Shown here: positions 24,992-35,183 of the stretch, piece by piece
Numbering within the stretch: position 1 is the first letter of the stretch
How the letters are laid out: each line of letters starts with the position of its first letter
From: Bacteroidota bacterium
GTDB taxonomy: Bacteria; Bacteroidota; Bacteroidia; B-17B0; Aurantibacillaceae
Direction: 5' to 3'
Length of the DNA: 64,000 nt
Assembly: GCA_003153315.1 (NCBI GenBank)
Contig: PLYA01000056.1
Coordinates: 65,826-129,825 of the forward strand
The notes under the pieces: model-generated
Databases searched by the model: none
Told to the model about the DNA's origin: nothing
Seen by the model: only the letters and a program-made list of their open reading frames with translations
Made by a program: the position numbers and the translations under genes

Positions 24992-26245
24992 ATGCTCAAG
25001 TTTCTAAAACCATACAAAACCATAGAAAAACAAATACTGTTGGTTATTCTCGCCGAGTTTTTTATACAACTTGTTAATGCAACCTTTATGAATATGCTGC
25101 CATTGTATTTAAACAGTCTGCATTATAGCAAACAAGATATAGCAGGCTTTATATCCTTTAGATTTTTAGGTGTGTTTTTGCTGGCGCTACCGCTTGGCGT
25201 GCTTCTTAAAGGAAAGAAAATGAAGCCCCTTTTCTATGCATCCTGCATAGGAGTTCCGTTTTTTGCTTTGTGTATTTTGTACTTTATCGACCGAGGAAAC
25301 GAGCCTTTAATTTATATATCGCAATTACTATGGGGTGCGTCATTTACCTTTATACAAATACCTATACTTCCCTTTATATTAAGGTACTCTTCAGAAAAGC
25401 ATCAAACAGCATCTATCGCATTAAGTTATTCTACCTGGAGTTTTGCGGGAATTATAAGTGGCATGCTAATAGCCATAGTAGATTACATTAACCCTGCCGT
25501 ATTTAATGAGCGTATGGTGCTTCTTATTTTTTCCGTGATAGGTTTTACAGGAATTATAATGCTGTTGCTTGCCAATATTAAAGAAGATGATTTTAAGAAC
25601 GATACTGGAAAGCCATCTTACAACCTAGCGCAATACGATTGGGTAATTATTTTAAAAGCCCTTATACCCACGCTGATTATTGCAGTTGGAGCTGGTTTAA
25701 CCATTCCTTTTATCAGTTTATTTTTTGAAGAAGTGCATGGTATGCACAAAGGTCATTTTTCTATTGTTAGTGCTGTTGCTGCATTTTTGGTAGCCTGGGG
25801 TGCTTTGTTAGTACCTGATATTAAACGCAACATAGGCTATAAAATAGCTGTGCCAACCACACAATCATTGGCTATTGTTTCTTTAGTGGCTCTGGCTACT
25901 ACGCAATTTTATAATCAAATGGGTATTGCAGTGGTAATTGCTATTATATTTTATTTGTTACGCCAGCCTTTAATGAACATGGCAGGGCCTATGACTACAG
26001 AAATTGTAATGAATTATGTAGGGGAAAAAAACCGCGAGATTGTAAGCGCACTTACCTCGGCTATATGGAGTGGTTCTTGGTTTATAAGTGGTTTATTGGT
26101 GCAACTGTTATTTGTACAAGGCTTTGCTTTTGTAAATATATTTTTGTTAACTGCCCTTTTATATTCTATTGGAGTTGTGTGGTATATGATCTTAATTAAA
26201 GATTATGAGCGAAGAAAAGAAACCAACTTAATAAAAAAAATATAG
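24992..26245 (+). CDS. Major facilitator superfamily transporter
   Basis: 417 residues with about twelve transmembrane helices in two halves and a hydrophilic central loop near 195-215. The helix 2-3 loop reads LALPLGVLLKGKKMKPLF, a degenerate MFS motif. Substrate cannot be inferred. It stands alone, with a perfect -7 promoter element just upstream, and no partner genes are nearby. Confidence 0.85.
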   Translation: MLKFLKPYKTIEKQILLVILAEFFIQLVNATFMNMLPLYLNSLHYSKQDIAGFISFRFLGVFLLALPLGVLLKGKKMKPLFYASCIGVPFFALCILYFIDRGNEPLIYISQLLWGASFTFIQIPILPFILRYSSEKHQTASIALSYSTWSFAGIISGMLIAIVDYINPAVFNERMVLLIFSVIGFTGIIMLLLANIKEDDFKNDTGKPSYNLAQYDWVIILKALIPTLIIAVGAGLTIPFISLFFEEVHGMHKGHFSIVSAVAAFLVAWGALLVPDIKRNIGYKIAVPTTQSLAIVSLVALATTQFYNQMGIAVVIAIIFYLLRQPLMNMAGPMTTEIVMNYVGEKNREIVSALTSAIWSGSWFISGLLVQLLFVQGFAFVNIFLLTALLYSIGVVWYMILIKDYERRKETNLIKKI

Positions 26246-26390
26246 TTAATTTAAAACCATAAAAAAGCATCCTGCCTAAACAAACTTATTTTTAATTTAA
26301 TATTAGAAGGAACTAACTCGTAATAATAAGATGACGTTAATAATAAAGTATAGATTTATCCCTACAAAAGTGCCAATTACAAAGTGTTTT

Positions 26391-27530
26391 TTAAGCTAAC
26401 ACACTTCTTGAAATAACAATTCGTTGTACTTCTGATGTGCCCTCGTATATCTGCGTAATTTTTGCATCACGCATCAAACGTTCTACGTGGTATTCCTTTA
26501 CATAACCATAACCGCCATGTATTTGAACAGCTTCAGTAGATACCCACATAGCCGTTTCTGAAGCAAATACTTTTGCCATAGCACCTGCCTGTGTATAATC
26601 TAAATGATGATCTTTTAACCAAGCAGCTTTTAAGCAAAGTAAACGTGCTGCATCAATACGGGTCGCCATATCTGCCAGTTTAAATTGTATTGCCTGATGT
26701 TGAGAGATTTCTTTTCCGAATGCTTTACGTTCTTTAGAGTAAGCTAAAGCTAATTCATAAGAACCGCTTGCAATACCTAAAGCCTGAGAAGCAATACCGA
26801 TACGTCCTCCTGACAATGTTTTCATAGCAAAGGTAAATCCAAAACCATCATCGCCGATGCGGTTTGCTTTAGGAACTTTTACATTAGTAAACATAAGCGA
26901 ATGTGTATCGCTAGCGCGAATGCCCATTTTATTTTCTTTAGGTCCAATAACAAAACCCTCCATTCCCTTTTCCACAATAAGGCAATTAATGCCTTTATGT
27001 TTTTTTTCAGGATCAGTTTGTGCCATTACTAAATAAGTAGAGGCACTATTTCCATTAGTAATCCAATTTTTTGTACCGTTTAATAAATAGTAATCGCCCA
27101 TATCAATGGCGGTGGTTTTTTGTGATGTTGCATCACTGCCTGCTTCAGGTTCTGATAAGCAGAAAGCGCCAATTTTTTCGCCTTTAGCTAATGGAACCAA
27201 GTATTTTAGTTTTTGCTCTTCATTACCAAAATGCTCTAAACCCCAACAAACAAGAGAATTATTAACACTCATTACAACAGAGCAGGAAGCATCTATTTTA
27301 GAGATTTCTTCCATAGCTAATACATAGGATACAGTATCCATACCACCTCCGCCATATTTAGGATCAACCATCATACCTAAGAAACCAAGTTCGCCCATTT
27401 TTTTAATATGCTCCGCGGGGAACTTTTGATTTTCATCACGCTCAATAACACCCGGTTTTAATTCATTCTGTGCAAAATCACGCGCAGCTTTTTGTATCAT
27501 TAAATGTTCTTCGTTCAGTTCAAAATTCAT
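26391..27530 (-). CDS. Acyl-CoA dehydrogenase
   Basis: 379 residues, typical for the family. The FAD-linked enzyme makes the alpha-beta double bond of acyl-CoAs in beta-oxidation, passing electrons to ETF. Visible are the signatures GAFCLSEPEAGSDA and QIHGGYGYVKEYHVERLMRD, and the catalytic base Glu in QIYEGTSEVQ near residue 365. This position fits short/medium-chain or butyryl-CoA types. Neighbours do not belong to a fatty-acid operon. Confidence 0.94.
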   Translation of the reverse strand: MNFELNEEHLMIQKAARDFAQNELKPGVIERDENQKFPAEHIKKMGELGFLGMMVDPKYGGGGMDTVSYVLAMEEISKIDASCSVVMSVNNSLVCWGLEHFGNEEQKLKYLVPLAKGEKIGAFCLSEPEAGSDATSQKTTAIDMGDYYLLNGTKNWITNGNSASTYLVMAQTDPEKKHKGINCLIVEKGMEGFVIGPKENKMGIRASDTHSLMFTNVKVPKANRIGDDGFGFTFAMKTLSGGRIGIASQALGIASGSYELALAYSKERKAFGKEISQHQAIQFKLADMATRIDAARLLCLKAAWLKDHHLDYTQAGAMAKVFASETAMWVSTEAVQIHGGYGYVKEYHVERLMRDAKITQIYEGTSEVQRIVISRSVLA

Positions 27531-27628
27531 ATTGCTAAGTATTTATAAGGTTATTGAATTTGTGTTTTTGTATGGCTTCAAATATAACAGATGTTTATTA
27601 ATTAAATACTACGGTTTATCATTTGAAT

Positions 27629-28177
27629 TTACCAGTTATTAAAGGCTGCGTTAAAAATATCTTCGGTTAACTGACGGTTAATTTGGTCTAAAGCGGCGGG
27701 CTCAACCTGAGTTAAATTCTGGGCACTGGGATAATCGTAATATCTGGAAAACTCTTTGTCGGTAAAATTTTTTGTTTCATCCAATTTATTAACGAAATTT
27801 ATTTTGATAGTTACTGTCAATCTGTTTAGTGCAGCTTGATCTGGGGCAGTACCGCTTGATGCGGCTATAGATTGGGGCGCTGTAATATAATTCGTAATTC
27901 TGCACTCTTCAAAGCGCAAATCGCCACCTTGCTTTAGTAAGCCCAAATTTGTTTGGGTAGAAACGGCATCACGCAGTTTTTGTGATAGTAGCTGGGGTTC
28001 GACCGGGGCCGTCAGATTAGCCTGATTTTGAAATGTTGCTACCGAAATTGTTTTGGCATTGGGCGGTATGGTTATTCCTTTAAATCCATAATTTACTTTA
28101 CAGGAATAAAAAATACTAATTAACAGAAAGCCGACAATAACAGATATAAACCTTTTATTCTTTAATGCCATATTCAT
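27629..28177 (-). CDS. lptE: LptE-like LPS-assembly lipoprotein
   Basis: 182 residues. The signal peptide ends in SIFYSC (lipidated Cys about residue 26), then [40 protein letters not shown] and [19 protein letters not shown]. This is the Bacteroidota LptE family, the outer-membrane partner of LptD in lipopolysaccharide export. The start overlaps the end of the sigma-54 regulator gene by 17-23 bp, so the two are translationally coupled. A second Met two codons in is an alternative start. Confidence 0.85.
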   Translation of the reverse strand: MNMALKNKRFISVIVGFLLISIFYSCKVNYGFKGITIPPNAKTISVATFQNQANLTAPVEPQLLSQKLRDAVSTQTNLGLLKQGGDLRFEECRITNYITAPQSIAASSGTAPDQAALNRLTVTIKINFVNKLDETKNFTDKEFSRYYDYPSAQNLTQVEPAALDQINRQLTEDIFNAAFNNW

Positions 28178-29402
28178 TTATCTTTCTGTAAAGCGTGCGC
28201 TCGCTTATCCCCAGTTCATTAGCAGCAAGTTTACGTTTGCCTTTATATTTTTGAAGTGATTTGATAATCATCTCCTTTTCCTTATCCGATAAGGAAAGGG
28301 TTTCTTCTACTACAATAGGTTCATTATATTTTTGAGGCGCTCCGTTATTAAGTATAGTAACGTTTGAAGGATGAAGCATCATATCGGTTAAGGTATTTTC
28401 CTGATTTGTTTCACCTTGCATACGATTAAGTATCTGCACATCATCATGAGAAAGATTAGAGATACTTCCCTGATTGAATTGTACAATATCATGAACAACT
28501 TTTTTTAAGTCGTTCAAATCCTTTTTCATGTCAAACAATACTTTGTAAAGCAAATCTCTTTCAGAGAAATCATTAGCGCCAGCACCTTCAGGTTTTACAA
28601 TGCTTAACAGGCTACTGCCATTTATTTGCGGAAGATACCTAGCTAAGATATCAGCGCTTATATCGCGCGTCTTTTCAATGATTGAAATCTGCTCGGCAAT
28701 GTTTTTTAGTTGCCTTACGTTTCCCTGCCAGTAGTAATTGGTAAGTAATATTTCGGCATCAGGCATTAGTTTAATTGTCGGCATACGATACTTGGCGGCA
28801 AAATCTGCGGCAAACTTTCTGAACAGTAAAAAGATATCTTCTTTACGCTCTCTTAAGGAAGGTAGTAATATTGGAACCGTATTTAAACGATAATATAAAT
28901 CTTCTCTGAATTTACTTTTATCTATAGCTTGTTGCAGGTTTACGTTGGTAGCAGCCACAATACGTACGTCTGTTTTTTGTACTTTGCTTGAACCTACACG
29001 TATATATTCTTTAGTTTCTAAAACACGCAAAAGCCTTGCCTGTGTTGCAAGGGGCAACTCTCCTACCTCATCAAGAAAGATAGTTCCGCCATCGGCCACT
29101 TCAAAATAACCTTTGCGGGCTTCGTGTGCGCCTGTAAAAGAACCCTTCTCGTGTCCGAATAACTCACTGTCTATAGTTCCTTCGGGAATAGCCCCGCAGT
29201 TAACTGCTATATATGGCCCATGTTTTCTAGCGCTGAATTGATGTATAATTTGGGGAAATACTTCTTTACCGGTACCGCTTTCTCCGGTTATTAAAACGCT
29301 TAAATCAGTTGGTGCAACCTGACGGGCAATATCAATGGCTCTTTCTAATGCGGGTGAACTGCCTATAATACCAAAACGTTGTTTTATATCCTGTAAGTCC
29401 AT
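28155..29402 (-). CDS. Sigma-54-dependent transcriptional regulator without receiver domain
   Basis: 415 residues. The AAA+ sigma-54 activator domain starts near the N-terminus (about 10-245): Walker A GESGTGKE, loop GSFTGA (a Ser variant of GAFTGA) and Walker [14 protein letters not shown] linker and a C-terminal Fis-type helix-turn-helix follow (about 372-412, [18 protein letters not shown]). There is no receiver or GAF domain, so activity must be controlled otherwise. The operon with lptE suggests envelope control; that is inference. Confidence 0.93.
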   Translation of the reverse strand: MDLQDIKQRFGIIGSSPALERAIDIARQVAPTDLSVLITGESGTGKEVFPQIIHQFSARKHGPYIAVNCGAIPEGTIDSELFGHEKGSFTGAHEARKGYFEVADGGTIFLDEVGELPLATQARLLRVLETKEYIRVGSSKVQKTDVRIVAATNVNLQQAIDKSKFREDLYYRLNTVPILLPSLRERKEDIFLLFRKFAADFAAKYRMPTIKLMPDAEILLTNYYWQGNVRQLKNIAEQISIIEKTRDISADILARYLPQINGSSLLSIVKPEGAGANDFSERDLLYKVLFDMKKDLNDLKKVVHDIVQFNQGSISNLSHDDVQILNRMQGETNQENTLTDMMLHPSNVTILNNGAPQKYNEPIVVEETLSLSDKEKEMIIKSLQKYKGKRKLAANELGISERTLYRKINEYGIKE

Positions 29403-29403
29403 T

Positions 29404-29736
29404 TTAATTTATTATCTCCTGTATTTTCTTTATTAAAATTGGGGTATCTTCACTAGCTGTTTTCCAAACCATAAATATGTCCACATCTATATAATCATGA
29501 ATAAGAACATCTCTCATACCTGCCATATCTTTCCATGGAATTGAAGTATGCTTTTCTCTAAAACCTTTTGAAATCCTTTTCGTCGCCTCGCCGATAACTT
29601 CAAATTGCCTGATAACTGCATCCTGAACAAGGGAATCTTTTAAAAAAGAGGCTTCATCTTTGCCGCTAGTGTATTCGATTACCTTTTTAAGAGCATCAAG
29701 AATGTGTTCTATGTAAATAGCGTCCTCTTTAATCAT
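29404..29736 (-). CDS. hepT: HepT-like (DUF86) ribonuclease toxin
   Basis: 110 residues, an all-helical HEPN protein with the catalytic Rx4HxY motif as RDVLIHDY (about 78-85). HepT proteins cleave RNA and are held in check by the partner MntA nucleotidyltransferase, which AMPylates the Tyr of this motif. The 4-bp overlap (ATGA) with the upstream MntA gene is the standard arrangement. The stop codon lies 1 bp before the sigma-54 regulator start. Confidence 0.92.
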   Translation of the reverse strand: MIKEDAIYIEHILDALKKVIEYTSGKDEASFLKDSLVQDAVIRQFEVIGEATKRISKGFREKHTSIPWKDMAGMRDVLIHDYIDVDIFMVWKTASEDTPILIKKIQEIIN

Positions 29737-30023
29737 GCCTTGTAAATGATTTTCAAATCATTTTGTATGTATTGTTTTAACCTTTCATTTTTAAGTGATT
29801 TCTCTGAAACCAAATCAACTTTTATTCCTAAAAGTTCTGATAATTCATAATTCATTTTCACAAACTCAAGCAGTCCAATCTTTGTTTTTAGGTCAATTAA
29901 AATATCTATATCGCTGCCGGGTTTATTCTCTTCTCTTGCATAGGAACCAAAAATACCGATAGAGGAAGGCTGGTAATTTTTCAGGTAATTAATAATAATG
30001 TTATTTATTTCACTTCGTTCCAT
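29733..30023 (-). CDS. mntA: MntA-like minimal nucleotidyltransferase antitoxin
   Basis: 96 residues, a minimal nucleotidyltransferase with the GSx10DxD motif intact: GSYAREENKPGSDID. In known HepT/MntA pairs this enzyme adds AMP to the toxin and neutralises it. It is translated before the toxin with a 4-bp overlap. The pair sits between miaB and the sigma-54 regulator, 11 bp after the miaB stop. Confidence 0.92.
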   Translation of the reverse strand: MERSEINNIIINYLKNYQPSSIGIFGSYAREENKPGSDIDILIDLKTKIGLLEFVKMNYELSELLGIKVDLVSEKSLKNERLKQYIQNDLKIIYKA

Positions 30024-30034
30024 CTTGATTTTAT

Positions 30035-31486
30035 TTACTCAACAACCTTGCCAATTAAAGTAGTGGATGTACATCTGTCAACAAATACATTTACGTATGT
30101 TCCTTTTTTATGATTCTCTTTCGGGAAAACAACTACCGCATTCTGCGAGTTTCTTCCCATCATCATTTCATCCGATTTTTTAGAGATGCCTTCCACTAAA
30201 ACCCTATAATTTTTTCCAACCATGCCTTTAATACGAATGGCTGAATGCTCTCTTTGCACATCAATTACCTCTGCTAGCCTACGTTTTTTAACCTCTTCGG
30301 GTATATCATCTTCGTATTTACGTTCTGCCAGCGTTTTAGGTCGTTCAGAGTAAAAGAACATATAGGCAAAATCATACACTACATCTTGCATCAGCGATAT
30401 AGTTTCCTGATGCTCTTCTTCTGTTTCGCTGCAAAAACCCGAAATAACATCGGTGCTTATTCCGCAATCGGGAATGATACTTTTTATAGCGGCAATCCGG
30501 TTCAAATACCAGACTCTGTCGTAACCACGGTTCATCATTTCAAGCACACGACTGCTACCACTTTGCACAGGCAAGTGCACATACTTGCAAACATTCTCAT
30601 ATTTGGCAATTACATAGAGCACTTCATCATTCATATCTTTAGGATGCGAAGTACTAAAACGTACCCTCAAATCGGGATGCACCAGCGCCACCATTTCCAG
30701 CAACTGAGCAAAGTTTACTGAGGTTGCTTTTTGCTCTTCGGTAAGTATTTCTTTTTTCAGTCCTCCCCCACTCCACAAATAGCTATCTACATTTTGCCCT
30801 AATAGGGTAACTTCTCTATATCCTTTTTCAAATAAATCCTGTGCTTCGGCCACAATGCTTTTATGGTCGCGGCTGCGTTCTCTCCCTCTGGTAAAAGGGA
30901 CAACGCAAAAGCTGCACATATTATCGCAACCGCGGGTAATGCTGATAAACGCCGAAACACCATTGCTGCTTAATCTTACGGGGGCAATATCCGAGTAGGT
31001 TTCTTCTTTAGACAGCAACACATTAACCGCCCTGTGCCCTTCTTCTGCCTGAGAAAGCAAATTGGGTAAATCTCGGTAAGAATCAGGTCCAACAACCATA
31101 TCCACTATCTGTTCTTCTTCCAAAAATTTGGTTTTCAAACGCTCTGCCATGCAGCCCAAAACGCCCACCACCATATCGGGGTTTTTCTTTTTAAGCGTTT
31201 TAAAGTCTTTTAAACGCTGACGCACACGCTGCTCAGCATTATCTCTAATGGCGCAGGTATTAACCAAAATTACATCAGCTTCGGTCAACACGTTGGTGGT
31301 AGAATAACCGCTTTTAGCCAAAATAGAGGCAACAATCTCGCTGTCAGAAAAATTCATGGCGCAACCATAGCTCTCTAAAAAGAGTTTTTTGCTACCAACG
31401 TTCCCGTCTTCCAGCACCACGGCTTCACCCTGCCTGCCCTCATCAATTGTTTCTTGGCTCTTGTGTCTTATTTCTTGCTCAACCAT
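30035..31486 (-). CDS. miaB: tRNA-2-methylthio-N6-dimethylallyladenosine synthase
   Basis: 483 residues. A radical-SAM methylthiotransferase that modifies A37 of tRNAs reading U-starting codons. The three N-terminal cluster cysteines are in [20 protein letters not shown] and LGCMAERL. The radical-SAM motif is [23 protein letters not shown]-binding domain ends the protein. The N-terminus has about 38 extra residues before the core, so the true start may be later. A 21-bp repeat array fills its upstream region. Confidence 0.95.
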   Translation of the reverse strand: MVEQEIRHKSQETIDEGRQGEAVVLEDGNVGSKKLFLESYGCAMNFSDSEIVASILAKSGYSTTNVLTEADVILVNTCAIRDNAEQRVRQRLKDFKTLKKKNPDMVVGVLGCMAERLKTKFLEEEQIVDMVVGPDSYRDLPNLLSQAEEGHRAVNVLLSKEETYSDIAPVRLSSNGVSAFISITRGCDNMCSFCVVPFTRGRERSRDHKSIVAEAQDLFEKGYREVTLLGQNVDSYLWSGGGLKKEILTEEQKATSVNFAQLLEMVALVHPDLRVRFSTSHPKDMNDEVLYVIAKYENVCKYVHLPVQSGSSRVLEMMNRGYDRVWYLNRIAAIKSIIPDCGISTDVISGFCSETEEEHQETISLMQDVVYDFAYMFFYSERPKTLAERKYEDDIPEEVKKRRLAEVIDVQREHSAIRIKGMVGKNYRVLVEGISKKSDEMMMGRNSQNAVVVFPKENHKKGTYVNVFVDRCTSTTLIGKVVE

Positions 31487-31540
31487 TACGGGCGCAAAGA
31501 TAGAGATTTATGACAGGATGTCATAATTTGATTTAACGCC

Positions 31541-31560
31541 ACAGATTTCACGGATTAAGG
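31541..31560. repeat. Possible fragment of a common intergenic repeat
   Basis: GCCACAGATTTCACGGATT resembles short sequences I remember as recurring between genes in Bacteroidota. Only one copy occurs here, so repeat status is unproven. Confidence 0.25.
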
Positions 31561-31569
31561 GTTATATAA

Positions 31570-31905
31570 TTGATATTTAGTATCTCATAGTAGATATTTA
31601 AGGTCTTACACTAAATATTCAGTTATCTGCACAAAATATTTGACTTCCTATACTAAATATTAGGCTATCCTGACAATATATTTAGCTATCTGTACTAAAT
31701 ATTAGGGTATCTGCACAACATATATAACTACCTGCACAAAATATTAGGCTTCCTGTACAACATATTTAGGTTCTTGTACTAAATATTCAGCATCTTGTAC
31801 AACATATTTAGGTTCTTGTACTAAATATTTAGCTTCTTGTACAACATATTTGGGAGGTTTTGTTAAATTTTTGCAAGGTTTTGTTAAATATTGGGGTTCT
31901 TGTAC
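31570..31905. repeat. 21-bp tandem repeat array, set 2 (16 units)
   Basis: Sixteen units of exactly 21 bp fill the gap between valS and miaB. Each has a TAAATATTTAG-like half and a half ending CTTGTAC (or CTGCAC). Near the end, units starting TAAATATT and AACATATT alternate, a 42-bp higher order. The plus strand is open in one frame over the last seven units (heptad like TKYLGSC), but stops occur in earlier units in both strands. The start of miaB is 84 bp away; the valS stop is 16 bp away. Confidence 0.92.
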
Positions 31906-31920
31906 TGTGTAGCGTTTGAA

Positions 31921-34545
31921 TTACAAAGACTTCAACTGCTCTTCGAGAGCTTTTATTTTAGCTTCGGCATCAGTTTGTTTCTTCCTTTCAAGTTCTATAA
32001 GCTCGGGTTTGGCATTGGCTACAAAACGCTCGTTAGCCAGCTTTACCTGAACTGATTTTAAGAAGCCTTTGTTGTATTCGAGTTCTTTGGCAATGCGTTC
32101 TTTTTCCTCATCTACATTAACATCTTGTGTTAATGGAATATAAAACTCCGCATGGTTTGTATTGAACGAAAAAGCGTTTTCAACCTTAGCAGTTACATAT
32201 TCAAAACTACTTAGATTGCCTAATTTAATAATGATACCGTCGTAGGTTTTGATTACTTCGCCCTGATTTACTTTTTCAAACACTTGTAGTTTTTCTTTTG
32301 GAGAAATATTTTTTTGCTTACGAAGGTTTCTGATGTTGGTAATCACTTCCATTACCACTTCAAAATGTTTAGTTATAATACTATTTTCATTTTTTGGTTT
32401 AGGCCATTCCGCAACTATAATGCAATCTTTATCCGTACGTTCTTTTAATAAATGATAAATCTCTTCGGTAATAAACGGCATCCAGGGATGCATGATTTTT
32501 AAAAGACTTTCTAAGAAACTTATAGTTGCATCAAAGGTTACTTTATCAATAGGTTGAGCTTTACCATCAATAAATTCAGGCTTAATCATTTCTAAATACC
32601 AGGCACAGAAATCATCCCAAACTAATTTGTAAGTAGCCATTAAGGCATCACTCATTCTGTATTTTGAGTAATGGTCGTTAATAACTTCTAACTGCTCGCT
32701 TAACTTATGTTCAAACCATTCAATAGCCACTTTACAAATCTGTGGTTGAGGAATATCAGCCACTTCAAAACCTTGTATCAAACGGAAGGCATTCCATACT
32801 TTGTTAGCAAAGTTGCGGCCTTGTTCGCAATAACTTTCATCAAACATTAAATCGTTTCCGGCAGGTGAGCATAACAACATACCTACACGCACACCATCGG
32901 CTCCGTATTTTTCAATCAGCTCTAATGGGTCTGGGCTATTGCCCAAAGACTTACTCATTTTACGACCTTGTTTATCACGCACAATACCCGTTAAATAAAC
33001 ATTGGTAAAAGGTTTTTCATCCATGTATTCGTATCCGGCAATAATCATACGTGCTACCCAAAAGAAAAGAATCTCTGGTGCAGTAACCAAATCATTGGTT
33101 GGATAATAATACTTTAAATCTTTATTGGCTTTCTCCTTCCCATTTTTAATAACATGAGGGTCGAACACGGTAATAGGCCACAACCAAGACGAGAACCATG
33201 TATCGAGTACATCTTCATCCTGACGAACATCTGGTGTGTTTAATTTAGCAATGGCTTCTTCGCGTGTTTTGCAAACAATGGTATTGCCTTTAGTATCATA
33301 CCAAGCCGGAATGCGTTGTCCCCACCAAAGCTGACGAGAAATACACCAATCGTGTACATTCTCCATCCAATGCTTGTAGGTATTAATAAATTTTTCAGGG
33401 ATTAGTTTAATATTTTCGTTCAGTACATTATCTAAAGCAGGTTTAGCAACCTCACTCATCTTTAAAAACCATTGCATGGAGAGTCTTGGCTCAATCACAG
33501 CTCCTGTACGCTCGCTGGTACCTACTTTGTTTTTAATGTCTTCTACTTTTACAATGTGGCCCATCTCCTCTAAATCTTTCGTAATTTTTTTACGAACGAT
33601 GAAGCGGTCTTCTCCAATATAAAACTGTGCAGCCGGACTCATCTTGCCATCAGCAGCAATGGTATCAATGGTTTCAAGCTTGTGCTTAATGCCTAAGTTG
33701 TAATCATTAATATCATGAGCAGGCGTAACCTTTAAAGCACCTGTACCAAAGGCAGCATCAACATATTCATCAAAAATAATAGGCACGCTGCGGTTAACCA
33801 TGGGTATAATGCAACGCTTGCCTTTTAGATGCGCATAACGTTCATCGGTTGGATTAACACAAACGGCAGTATCTCCCAAAATGGTTTCAGGGCGTGTGGT
33901 AGCAATGGTAATCCACTCATCAGCCATTCCTTCAATTTTATATTTTACGTAATAGAGTTTAGAGTTTACTTCTTTATGAATTACTTCTTCATCACTAACG
34001 GCAGTCAACCCCGCAGGATCCCAGTTAACCATACGCACACCGCGGTAGATATGTCCTTTGTTATGCAAATCAATAAACACATCTATTACTGCCTGACTTA
34101 AATCTTCTTCCATGGTAAAGCGGGTACGGTCCCAATCGCAGGAAGCGCCCAGCTTTTTAAGTTGTTCAAGTATTATTCCACCGTATTTTTCTTTCCACTC
34201 CCAGGCATGTTCTAAAAATTTCTCGCGGGTTAAATCGGTTTTATTAATGCCTTTTTCTTTTAAAAGCGCAACTACTTTAGCTTCGGTAGCAATGGAAGCA
34301 TGGTCGGTACCCGGTACCCAGCAGGCATTAAAGCCTAACATGCGTGCACGGCGAATTAATACATCCTGTATGGTATTGTTAAGCATGTGGCCCATGTGCA
34401 ACACACCTGTTACGTTTGGCGGAGGGATGACTATGGTATAAGGCTCGCGGTTATCGGGTTCTGATTTAAAGAATTTATGCTGCATCCAATAAGGATACCA
34501 TTTATCTTCAGCAGCTTTGGGGTTGTATGTTTTTGCTATCTCCAT
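31921..34545 (-). CDS. valS: Valyl-tRNA synthetase
   Basis: 874 residues. It charges tRNA-Val. It has the class I HIGH motif as HMGH (50-53, after PPPNVTGVL), an editing domain, KMSKSLGNSPDP near residue 530, the anticodon-binding domain and the usual C-terminal coiled coil (about 810-874). It is complete and of normal length. It starts 3 bp after the RelE-type toxin gene, so it may share that transcript. Confidence 0.97.
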   Translation of the reverse strand: MEIAKTYNPKAAEDKWYPYWMQHKFFKSEPDNREPYTIVIPPPNVTGVLHMGHMLNNTIQDVLIRRARMLGFNACWVPGTDHASIATEAKVVALLKEKGINKTDLTREKFLEHAWEWKEKYGGIILEQLKKLGASCDWDRTRFTMEEDLSQAVIDVFIDLHNKGHIYRGVRMVNWDPAGLTAVSDEEVIHKEVNSKLYYVKYKIEGMADEWITIATTRPETILGDTAVCVNPTDERYAHLKGKRCIIPMVNRSVPIIFDEYVDAAFGTGALKVTPAHDINDYNLGIKHKLETIDTIAADGKMSPAAQFYIGEDRFIVRKKITKDLEEMGHIVKVEDIKNKVGTSERTGAVIEPRLSMQWFLKMSEVAKPALDNVLNENIKLIPEKFINTYKHWMENVHDWCISRQLWWGQRIPAWYDTKGNTIVCKTREEAIAKLNTPDVRQDEDVLDTWFSSWLWPITVFDPHVIKNGKEKANKDLKYYYPTNDLVTAPEILFFWVARMIIAGYEYMDEKPFTNVYLTGIVRDKQGRKMSKSLGNSPDPLELIEKYGADGVRVGMLLCSPAGNDLMFDESYCEQGRNFANKVWNAFRLIQGFEVADIPQPQICKVAIEWFEHKLSEQLEVINDHYSKYRMSDALMATYKLVWDDFCAWYLEMIKPEFIDGKAQPIDKVTFDATISFLESLLKIMHPWMPFITEEIYHLLKERTDKDCIIVAEWPKPKNENSIITKHFEVVMEVITNIRNLRKQKNISPKEKLQVFEKVNQGEVIKTYDGIIIKLGNLSSFEYVTAKVENAFSFNTNHAEFYIPLTQDVNVDEEKERIAKELEYNKGFLKSVQVKLANERFVANAKPELIELERKKQTDAEAKIKALEEQLKSL

Positions 34546-34548
34546 TTG

Positions 34549-34815
34549 TTAATATACTTCGTCGTGAGTGCCTATATCAATAAATATGGCGTGTGATTTA
34601 TCTGTGAAATAAAAAATGACTCTTACATCATATTCTACCGTAAAACTCCACAAATCTTTTAACTTTCCTGAAAGTTTATGTGTTCTTAGAGAAGTATGGA
34701 AGGGTTCATTAATAAATAGCCCTGTCTTTTCCCAAAATTTGTTCTCCGCTGATTTATTTTTAGATACCTTTTTGAATGCGCGTTTAAAAGAAGAACTGAA
34801 AGCAATCTCTATCAT
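34549..34815 (-). CDS. RelE/YafQ-type toxin of a type II toxin-antitoxin pair
   Basis: 88 residues with the RelE/ParE fold pattern: an N-terminal basic helix pair (FSSSFKRAFKKVSKNK), then HKLSGKLKDLWSFTVEYDVR and the C-terminal IDIGTHDEVY. Members of this group are ribosome-dependent mRNA nucleases. The C-terminal His-Asp-Glu-Val-Tyr fits YafQ/RelE catalytic residues. It lies 13 bp after its antitoxin gene and 3 bp before valS. Confidence 0.85.
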   Translation of the reverse strand: MIEIAFSSSFKRAFKKVSKNKSAENKFWEKTGLFINEPFHTSLRTHKLSGKLKDLWSFTVEYDVRVIFYFTDKSHAIFIDIGTHDEVY

Positions 34816-34828
34816 ATATACTTCTTGC

Positions 34829-35032
34829 CTATAAAGACTTTCTCAGCTTATTAATATCAGAAGAGAATTTAGCTTTGGTTGTTTTGTATTCTACTTTACT
34901 TTCCTGAAAATGGGTATGAATTTCATCTCTTCGGGCTTCGATGAGATACTTTTCGAGCAGGATATGAAGTTCTTCTTTCTCGTCTATAGAAAGCTTCTTT
35001 ACCGATTCTACCAATTGATTAAAATTATTCAT
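34829..35032 (-). CDS. Antitoxin partner of the RelE-type toxin
   Basis: 67 residues from the ATG at 35032 (MNNFNQLVESVKKLSIDE); the longer frame up to 35095 adds a non-family N-terminus. The protein is short, helical and charged, with an N-terminal LSIDEKEELHILLEKYL segment as in antitoxins that pair with RelE/StbE toxins. No ribbon-helix-helix motif is obvious. Assignment rests mainly on gene order, 13 bp upstream of the toxin. Confidence 0.7.
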   Translation of the reverse strand: MNNFNQLVESVKKLSIDEKEELHILLEKYLIEARRDEIHTHFQESKVEYKTTKAKFSSDINKLRKSL

Positions 35033-35183
35033 ATTGTCTTTATTTTTATGTTTAATTATGGTAATATAGTATTCGCCTAAAAAGGCTCGGGTCATTTGCT
35101 TAATTTAATTAGGCAAATGTACAAAAAGAAGGTTAATTTTTTTATAAAGTCGTAAAGGACTTCTTAAGTAAATATAGAGTAGT

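Noticed and set aside
31570-31905. CRISPR array
   Set aside because: Units are tandem without distinct spacers, diverge along their whole length, and no cas gene is near.
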